8,880 bases of DNA, from assembly GCA_963169055.1 (NCBI GenBank), contig CAUJFU010000484.1, positions 1-8,880 on the forward strand, given 5' to 3'. Positions 6,473-8,880 of the stretch are shown here, piece after piece. Origin of the DNA: Myxococcota bacterium. GTDB lineage: Bacteria > Myxococcota_C > UBA6777. The position numbers and the translations under genes are program-made. Every line of letters starts with the position of its first letter. Position 1 is the first letter of the stretch. Below the pieces are notes generated by a model. It had not been told where the DNA came from. It did not search any database and was given only the letters and a program-made list of their open reading frames with translations.

Positions 6473-6494
6473 AAAAACAGGCGGGCAAAGCCCG
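6473..6494 (-). terminator. Intrinsic terminator of the RCC1 gene
   Basis: On the minus strand CGGGC (6494-6490), loop TTT and GCCCG (6486-6482) form a tight hairpin followed by CCTGTTTTT. The five T residues lie at 6477-6473. It begins six bases past the second stop codon (6500-6502), which marks that stop, rather than the TGA at 6644, as the original end of the gene. Confidence 0.6.
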
Positions 6495-6499
6495 ATGCG

Positions 6500-6643
6500 T
6501 CAAGGAAAGCGTATCGGTGTAGAGGGCGCTGTTCGATCGAGCAAATCTCCTGCCCCAAGCTGGCCTTCGTGGTTTCTGCCCCAACACTTGACGGAGTGGT
6601 CGTCGAGGATGGCGCAGGTGTGGCTTTCTCCCAAAGAGACGGC
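6500..6643 (-). pseudogene. Detached last RCC1 repeat of the upstream gene
   Basis: Directly after the TGA at 6644-6646 the same frame continues for 47 codons: AVSLGESHTCAILD, then a KCWG segment, GQLGAGD, and RFP before a second TGA at 6500-6502. This is a standard RCC1 blade with the paired cysteines and the CWG and GQLG motifs in normal register with the 13 blades before it. It has no start codon or ribosome binding site of its own, so it is the 3' part of the RCC1 gene cut off by a nonsense codon. It would be translated only by readthrough or after reversion. Confidence 0.85.
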
Positions 6644-8880
6644 TCATACAGTACGCCCAGCGCCAAAACCAACGGGAAGAGTGGGGGGGACGGAGCGTGA
6701 CGGAGTATCGCCCAACCCCAGTTGGCCATAGTAATTGAGTCCCCAGCATTTGAGAGAGCCGTTATCAAGGAGCGCACAAGAGCGATAAGCCGCCACGGCA
6801 ACGGCTGTTGCGGTGCGCCCCGCCCCCAGATCGACGGGGGTTGCGGGTGGTGCTGTTCGTTGCGTAGTGTCGCCATAGCCGAGTTCACCAGAGGTATTGT
6901 TGCCCCAACATTTGACTGTACCGTTGTCAAGAAGCGCACAAGTATGGCTGTATTCCAAAGCAAGGGCTGTTGCGGTGCGCCCCGCCCCTAGATCGACGGG
7001 GGTTGCGGGTGGAGCGCGTCGGCTCGTGGTGTCGCCGTAGCCGAGCTCACCAAAGGCATTACTGCCCCAACATTTGACCGAAGCATCGTCAAGGATCGCG
7101 CAGGAGTGAAATTTTCCTAACAACAAGGTTTTTGCGGTGCGCCCGCTGCCCAGATCGACGGTGGTTGCAGGTGGAGCGGTTCGGTTCACGGCGTCGTTGT
7201 AGCCGAGTTGGCCATAAGAATTTCTGCCCCAACACTTGATCGAATCGTTGTCAAGGATCGCACAAGCATGCGTCCCGCCCAAAGCAAGGGCTTTTACAGT
7301 GCGCCCCACTCCGAGATCGACGGTGGTTGTGGGTGGAGCGGTTTGTTGTGTGGTGTTACCGTAGCCAAGTTGCCCGTCGGAGTTCCTTCCCCAACATTTG
7401 AGGGTGTCGTTGTCGAGGATCGCGCAGGTGTAATAATCCCCGACAGCAACGGCTTTTGCGGTGCGACCCACGCCGAGATCCACGACATCTGTAGGTGGGG
7501 AGGGCCGAGATACGGTATCACCGTAGCCGAGTTGACCGTACCCATTATGGCCCCAACATCGGACTTGGCCGTTTTGGAGATAGCAGTTGTGATGCAATCC
7601 AGACCTCAAAGTGACAAGGGGAGACGTGCAGCGAAACAAACCGCAGATCTGGCTGCTTGTGCAGGCGATGTTGCATCCGCCACAATGCGCGGCGGAAAAA
7701 GTATCCACACAAGTTCCGCTGCATGTGGTTTGACCGAGCGCAATCGATGCACTTGTCACTTTACTGCGCATGGCAAAATCGCCGTAGCCGAGCTTTCCTT
7801 TGGTGTTGTCGCCAAAACAAACAGCGCGTTGGTTGTCCAAGACAGCGCAAGTGTGGTTCTTTCCGATAGAGAGAACCTTGGCGGTGCGACCCAGACCGAA
7901 GTCCAAAGGTGCGGAGGGAGGGGCGAATTGGTCTTTGCCTAGGCCGCTTTCGCCATTTCCGAGTTGCCCGAGATCACTTGCCCCCCAACAACGGGCAGTT
8001 CCATCATCAAGCAAAGCACAGCGGTGCGAGCCAAGGCCCGAGAACAAAGCATGGGCAGTACGACCCACTCCAAAAGCCACAAGCTCGACAGGAGGCTTGT
8101 TTCGGTCGGTGGTGTCGCCGTAGCCGAGCTGTCCTCGGCTATTGTCGCCCCAACACTTGACGGAGCGATCATCCAACAAGACGCAAACATCGACACGACC
8201 GACGCTAAGGGATTTGACGCTGCGCCCTGCACCGACGTCGACGGGTTGAAGGTTGGGGGCATTTCGGGATATCTGATCGCCTAAACCAAGTTGGCCTTTG
8301 TCATTTTTTCCCCAGCATTTGACGGTGTCGTTGTCGAGCAAGGCGCAAGTAAAAGCATCTCCCACTCCCACCGCTTTGACACTACGACCGATCCCCACAT
8401 CCACCGCCTTGGCATCGGGCGAAAGGCGCGAGGTCGAATCCCCATACCCAAGCTGTCCGTTATCATTGGCTCCCCAACAGCGGAGGCTTGCATCATCCAA
8501 CACCGCACAGGTGTGGGTCACTCCCGTCGCCGCCCCGACCACCGAACGTCCTACCCCCAAGTCTACCCCCCAAAAAATCGGCTTTTCGATATCCGTGAGG
8601 TTGCCGTACCCTAGCTGCCCGTGTGAATTCTTGCCCCAACAATGAAACCCTTGATCAAAAGCCAACAAACAGGTATGCGACTCTCCAAGCCAGATCTGCT
8701 TGATTCGTTTTCCTGCCCCTTGACCGACCACAAGTGTTTCGCTTGGGGGCAGAGCACGTAAGGCTTCGTCTGCGTAGCCGAGAGGAACGCTGCTGCCGTC
8801 CCCCCAACATTTGAGTTGTCCACAAGCCGTGAGGGCGCAAGTGTGCGAAACGCCGGCAACGATGGACAACAGCGAAGTAC
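6644..8880 (-). CDS. Secreted RCC1-repeat (beta-propeller) protein, 5' end beyond window, premature stop
   Basis: At least 744 codons are open; the frame runs off the right edge, and a TTG at 8869 sits inside a repeat and is not a true start. The protein is a chain of RCC1 repeats of about 54 residues, typically VGxxHTCALLDNxxVKCWGxNxxGQLGYGDTxxRxxPPxxxVDLGxGRTAKA (consensus, written with gaps). Counted from the TTG, seven repeats fill residues 1-380. A 40-residue linker (381-420) carries seven cysteines including CVDT and CGGCN, and six repeats follow (421-741). A further repeat lies beyond the stop. RCC1 repeats fold as seven-bladed propellers, so the plan is two propellers joined by a cysteine linker. 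Nearly every blade has a Cys pair ten residues apart (HTC..KCWG), which suggests disulfides and an extracytoplasmic location. Similar proteins are common in Myxococcota; the ligand is unknown. The stop at 6644 removes the final blade. Confidence 0.88.
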   Translation of the reverse strand, partial: TSLLSIVAGVSHTCALTACGQLKCWGDGSSVPLGYADEALRALPPSETLVVGQGAGKRIKQIWLGESHTCLLAFDQGFHCWGKNSHGQLGYGNLTDIEKPIFWGVDLGVGRSVVGAATGVTHTCAVLDDASLRCWGANDNGQLGYGDSTSRLSPDAKAVDVGIGRSVKAVGVGDAFTCALLDNDTVKCWGKNDKGQLGLGDQISRNAPNLQPVDVGAGRSVKSLSVGRVDVCVLLDDRSVKCWGDNSRGQLGYGDTTDRNKPPVELVAFGVGRTAHALFSGLGSHRCALLDDGTARCWGASDLGQLGNGESGLGKDQFAPPSAPLDFGLGRTAKVLSIGKNHTCAVLDNQRAVCFGDNTKGKLGYGDFAMRSKVTSASIALGQTTCSGTCVDTFSAAHCGGCNIACTSSQICGLFRCTSPLVTLRSGLHHNCYLQNGQVRCWGHNGYGQLGYGDTVSRPSPPTDVVDLGVGRTAKAVAVGDYYTCAILDNDTLKCWGRNSDGQLGYGNTTQQTAPPTTTVDLGVGRTVKALALGGTHACAILDNDSIKCWGRNSYGQLGYNDAVNRTAPPATTVDLGSGRTAKTLLLGKFHSCAILDDASVKCWGSNAFGELGYGDTTSRRAPPATPVDLGAGRTATALALEYSHTCALLDNGTVKCWGNNTSGELGYGDTTQRTAPPATPVDLGAGRTATAVAVAAYRSCALLDNGSLKCWGLNYYGQLGLGDTPSRSVPPTLPVGFGAGRTV
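6667..7609 (-). repeat. 162-bp-period tandem coding repeats of the RCC1 gene
   Basis: The second propeller repeats at DNA level with a 162-bp period (54 codons): the word GATCGACGG recurs at 6829, 6991, 7153 and 7315, exactly 162 apart. These blades are far more alike than the seven blades before the cysteine linker, which points to more recent duplication or gene conversion in this half. Confidence 0.9.
7610..7729 (-). other. Cysteine-rich linker between the two RCC1 propellers
   Basis: This segment codes for 40 residues beginning TTCSGTCVDT and containing HCGGCNIAC, with seven cysteines at residues 383, 387, 396, 399, 403, 409 and 414 of the visible protein. C-xxx-CVDT...CGGC-x-x-C motifs are familiar from myxobacterial secreted proteins, where they occur as single or repeated modules. 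Here the module sits exactly after the seventh visible blade. Confidence 0.75.

Larger units (their letters stand above)
5580..6499. other. 920-bp intergenic region packed with palindromic repeats
   Basis: No gene is supportable between the vWA start and the end of the RCC1 gene. One minus-strand frame is open across much of it, but its translation is a patchwork of proline/arginine-rich peptide from palindromes. The region holds two adjacent short hairpins (5817-5858), three strong and one weak copy of a GTAGGGGC-type palindrome (5958-6405), three copies of a GATACGACATC-type word in both orientations, and the RCC1 terminator at the right end. The promoter of the vWA gene should lie in its left part, but I see no clear -35/-10. 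Confidence 0.7.

Noticed and set aside
6500-6646. TGA recoded as an amino acid (selenocysteine or an altered code)
   Set aside because: No selenocysteine insertion hairpin stands out right after the TGA, the position is Lys/Thr in other blades rather than Cys, and the vWA and SDR genes both use TGA as their terminal stop.
6829-7330. CRISPR-like array from regularly spaced repeats
   Set aside because: The 162-bp period is an in-frame multiple of 54 codons and translates as RCC1 blades. Neither the unit length nor the lack of variable spacers fits a CRISPR array. The same holds for the 105-bp array at 1528-2046.
8867-8869. TTG at 8869 as the start of the RCC1 protein
   Set aside because: The frame continues to the window edge (TSLL before it) and the TTG falls inside a normal RCC1 blade, so the gene is simply cut by the window.

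Overview
The window looks like an accessory or cell-envelope stretch of a Myxococcota-type (deltaproteobacterial) chromosome of moderate GC content. The main reason is a giant secreted RCC1-repeat protein of the '..CALLD..xKCWG..GQLGYGD..' type with a 'C..CVDT...CGGCN..C' linker, a combination I associate with Myxococcota and relatives. The VIT-vWA lipoprotein with a YfaP/DUF2135-like tail beside it fits that picture. This assignment is inference; no ribosomal or housekeeping protein gene is present to confirm it.

Layout, left to right. (1) Positions 1-27 match the D-arm/anticodon-arm half of a tRNA-Asn (GTT), but no T-arm or acceptor stem follows. (2) 28-533 has no convincing gene; it holds a 57-nt polypyrimidine tract and a 7-bp inverted repeat just ahead of the next gene. 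(3) 534-1402 (+) is a short-chain dehydrogenase/reductase with all catalytic motifs, split by a one-base deletion inside its nucleotide-binding TGxxxGxG motif. (4) 1525-2139 (-) is a small secreted protein made of five 35-residue, four-cysteine repeats (105-bp DNA period). (5) 2262-5579 (-) is a 1105-residue VIT-vWA lipoprotein with an intact MIDAS site, helical TPR-like repeats and a DUF2135-like C-terminal domain. (6) 5580-6499 is a 920-bp non-coding stretch crowded with hairpins, including several copies of a 'GTAGGGGC...GCCC' palindrome. (7) 6500-8880 (-) is the RCC1-repeat protein, whose 5' end lies outside the window.

The three minus-strand genes all encode apparently exported, repeat-rich or adhesion-type proteins and are transcribed in the same direction. 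The SDR gene points toward them and converges with the cysteine-rich gene. No sequence evidence shows that the minus-strand genes form one operon: 920 bp of repeats and a terminator separate the RCC1 gene from the vWA gene, while only 122 bp separate the vWA gene from the cysteine-rich gene.

The most notable points are two lesions. One is the SDR frameshift. The other is an in-frame TGA in the RCC1 gene, after which one more intact RCC1 repeat continues in the same frame to a second stop placed right before a terminator. Counting that repeat, the visible protein is seven blades, a cysteine linker, then seven blades: two seven-bladed propellers, the second missing its last blade. Whether these lesions are real decay, phase/nonsense variants or sequence errors cannot be told from the window.
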